From positions 1-8,411 of the forward strand of contig JAAZLZ010000141.1 in the NCBI GenBank assembly GCA_012799075.1: a DNA stretch of 8,411 nucleotides, given 5' to 3'. Position 1 is the first letter of the stretch; each line of letters opens with the position of its first letter. This stretch comes from Bacillota bacterium (GTDB lineage Bacteria; Bacillota; Limnochordia; JAAZLZ01). The position numbers and the translations under genes were made by a program. This document shows, piece by piece, positions 7,126 to 8,411 of the stretch. The notes under the pieces are model-generated. The model did no database searches and was not told the origin of the DNA. It saw nothing but the letters and a program-made list of their open reading frames with translations.

Positions 7126-7135
7126 AAGGGGGGAG
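7126..7135 (+). promoter_or_regulatory. Ribosome binding site deciding the rpoD ATG start
   Basis: AAGGGGGGAG lies 4 nt before ATG 7140, with its AAGGGGG core 7 nt away. It sits downstream of the alternative in-frame GTG at 7122, so it can serve only the ATG, giving the usual short SigA N-terminus. Confidence 0.8.
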
Positions 7136-7139
7136 AAAG

Positions 7140-8228
7140 ATGAGCCAGAAAGAATTGCCCAGCATCGAGAGCCTTCAAGAGTTGATTAGTAAGGGTAAAA
7201 AACAAGGAAACCTGAGTTATCGGGAGATCATGGATGCTCTGCAAGACGTTGACCTGACACCGGAGCAGATTGATGAGGTGTACGAGCGTTTGACGAAGCT
7301 AGGCATCGATATCATCGCCGATACAGGAGATGGCGAGGTTTTAGAATCAGAAAACGGAACTGGTGCAGATGGTGCGGATGTTATGGTGTCTGAGGGGATA
7401 GGCCTCGATGATCCAGTACGCATGTATTTGAAGGAAATCGGGCGTGTACCCCTTCTGACCGCCGAAGAGGAAGTGGAACTGGCCAAGAGGATTGAAGCTG
7501 GTGATATGGAAGCCAAGCGCGCTCTTGCCGAGGCTAATCTGCGCCTGGTGGTGAGTATTGCCAAGCGGTATGTGGGGCGGGGCATGCTTTTCCTTGATCT
7601 TATACAAGAAGGCAATTTGGGACTCATCAAAGCAGTAGAGAAGTTCGATTACACTAAAGGGTATAAGTTCAGTACTTACGCCACTTGGTGGATTCGCCAG
7701 GCCATCACCAGGTCCATCGCCGATCAGGCTCGGACAATTCGGATCCCGGTGCACATGGTGGAAACCATTAACAAACTGGTTAGGGTGTCTAGGCAGCTGG
7801 TCCAGAGCCTGGGAAGGGACCCTACGCCTGAGGAAATCGCCGAGCAGATGGATATGCCGGTGGAAAGGGTTCGGGAAATCATGCGAATAGCCCAGGAACC
7901 CGTATCCCTCGAGACTCCCATCGGGGAAGAAGAGGATAGCCACCTGGGAGACTTCATTGAGGACCAGGAGGCCCTCGCGCCGGCAGATGTAGCCTCTTTC
8001 GTCATGTTGAAGGAGCAGCTGGAAGAAGTCCTGGAGAGTCTGACTCCCCGAGAGGAGAAGGTGCTTCGCCTCCGATTCGGTCTAGACGACGGTCGAGCAA
8101 GGACCCTAGAAGAAGTTGGGCAAGTCTTTGGGGTGACTCGGGAAAGGATCAGGCAGATTGAGGCCAAGGCCCTCCGCAAACTGCGGCATCCCAGCCGGAG
8201 CAAGAAGTTGAAAGACTTCCTCGAGTAG
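7140..8228 (+). CDS. rpoD: RNA polymerase primary sigma factor (SigA/RpoD, sigma-70 family)
   Basis: Housekeeping sigma factor that directs RNA polymerase to -35/-10 promoters for most growth genes. At 362 aa it has the compact Bacillota SigA size, lacking the long insert of proteobacterial RpoD. Regions in order: 1.1 (about 1-60, ESLQELISKGKKQGNLSYRE), an acidic Gly-rich linker, 1.2 from Asp90 (DDPVRMYLKEIGRVPLLTAE), region 2 (about 130-205, NLRLVVSIAKRYVGRGM, LFLDLIQEGNLGLIKAVEKF) including the promoter-melting and -10 recognition helix YATWWIRQAIT (Trp183-Trp184, Gln187), region 3 (IRIPVHMVETINKL, then EEIAEQMDMPVERVREIM), and region 4.2 helix-turn-helix (TLEEVGQVFGVTRERIRQIE, from Thr322) that reads the -35. 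It ends HPSRSKKLKDFLE, as in Bacillus SigA. It follows dnaG by 40 bp and is probably co-transcribed with it; an internal promoter is possible. Confidence 0.98.
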   Translation: MSQKELPSIESLQELISKGKKQGNLSYREIMDALQDVDLTPEQIDEVYERLTKLGIDIIADTGDGEVLESENGTGADGADVMVSEGIGLDDPVRMYLKEIGRVPLLTAEEEVELAKRIEAGDMEAKRALAEANLRLVVSIAKRYVGRGMLFLDLIQEGNLGLIKAVEKFDYTKGYKFSTYATWWIRQAITRSIADQARTIRIPVHMVETINKLVRVSRQLVQSLGRDPTPEEIAEQMDMPVERVREIMRIAQEPVSLETPIGEEEDSHLGDFIEDQEALAPADVASFVMLKEQLEEVLESLTPREEKVLRLRFGLDDGRARTLEEVGQVFGVTRERIRQIEAKALRKLRHPSRSKKLKDFLE

Positions 8229-8248
8229 GGCCCCGCTAGTTTTTGTCC

Positions 8249-8278
8249 TTGACTGCCCAACGAGGCTTAGCATATAAT
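8249..8278 (+). promoter_or_regulatory. SigA-type promoter of the tRNA operon
   Basis: TTGACT (8249-8254) and a perfect TATAAT (8273-8278) are separated by 18 bp. The expected start near 8285 leaves only about 7 nt of leader before tRNA-Asn. Eleven of twelve hexamer bases match the housekeeping consensus, and the site lies in the short gap after rpoD, so it almost certainly drives the tRNAs. Confidence 0.88.
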
Positions 8279-8291
8279 GATGACGTAGTAT

Positions 8292-8366
8292 TCCTCGGTA
8301 GCTCAATGGTAGAGCACCCGGCTGTTAACCGGGTGGTTGCAGGTTCGAGTCCTGCCCGGGGAGCCA
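8292..8366 (+). tRNA. tRNA-Asn (anticodon GTT)
   Basis: A complete cloverleaf: acceptor TCCTCGG (8292-8298) pairs with CCGGGGA (8356-8362) with one G-U; D-arm GCTC/GAGC; anticodon stem CCCGG/CCGGG with loop CTGTTAA and anticodon GTT at 8324-8326; variable TGGTT; T-arm GCAGG/CCTGC with loop TTCGAGT; discriminator G and encoded CCA (8364-8366). The sequence matches the common bacterial tRNA-Asn layout. Confidence 0.97.
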
Positions 8367-8411
8367 GGGCCCGTAGCTCAGGGGTAGAGCGGCGGACTCA
8401 TAATCCGTTGG
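8367..8411 (+). tRNA. tRNA with CAT anticodon (probably elongator Met), cut by window end
   Basis: It starts directly after the CCA of tRNA-Asn. Seen: acceptor 5' strand GGGCCCG (8367-8373), D-arm GCTC/GAGC, anticodon stem GCGGA/TCCGT, loop CTCATAA with anticodon CAT at 8399-8401. The anticodon stem lacks the three G-C pairs of initiator tRNA, so it is not tRNA-fMet. It is either elongator Met or the lysidine-modified Ile(AUA) tRNA, which shares CAT; the T-arm and 3' acceptor needed to decide are outside the window. Confidence 0.9.

Noticed and set aside
7122..7139. Longer rpoD start at GTG 7122
   Set aside because: The strong ribosome site lies downstream of it and can serve only ATG 7140.
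8222..8244. Terminator after rpoD ending in TTTTT
   Set aside because: The T5 run is present, but the preceding GGGCCCCGCTAG cannot form a stem with a workable loop; not supported.
1..8411. Mobile elements, CRISPR arrays, prophage or defence genes
   Set aside because: No transposase, integrase, terminal inverted repeats, direct-repeat arrays or related domains are seen on either strand.

Overview
This window is a core-genome segment of a Bacillota (Firmicutes) bacterium, probably a clostridial or related deep-branching lineage. The evidence is the gene order (glyS, ppdK, dgt, dnaG, rpoD, tRNAs), a SigA-type sigma factor nearly identical to the Bacillus family in regions 2-4, strong purine-rich Shine-Dalgarno sites, and frequent GTG/TTG starts. 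By eye the DNA is moderately GC-rich. All five large genes are on the + strand. I see no mobile element, CRISPR array, prophage gene or foreign-looking island.

Layout: (1) 1-1282, the 3' part of glyS (glycyl-tRNA synthetase beta subunit), cut by the window start. (2) 1283-1446, a 164-bp gap with two overlapping small open frames and a GC-rich hairpin; one small frame ends in a GTGA overlap with the next start. (3) 1447-4083, ppdK, pyruvate phosphate dikinase, followed by a hairpin terminator at about 4107-4138. (4) 4219-5241, a dGTPase-like HD-domain dNTP triphosphohydrolase. (5) 5306-7099, dnaG primase with a TTG start, preceded by a possible 28-codon leader frame. (6) 7140-8228, rpoD/sigA. 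(7) A near-consensus housekeeping promoter at 8249-8278, then tRNA-Asn(GTT) and, with no spacer, a CAT-anticodon tRNA cut by the window end.

Together, dgt-dnaG-rpoD form a probable macromolecular-synthesis operon (dNTP pool control, primer synthesis, transcription initiation) isolated from ppdK by the terminator. glyS and ppdK connect translation and central carbon metabolism. The tRNA pair has its own promoter, which fits the consensus recognised by the sigma factor encoded just upstream.

No new multi-gene system is visible. The points most worth checking are small: the leader frames before ppdK and dnaG, an in-frame A7 heptamer at the DnaG polymerase/helicase-binding boundary where both alternative frames stop at once, the absence of a PPDK regulatory gene beside ppdK, and the zero-spacer tRNA pair with a very short leader.
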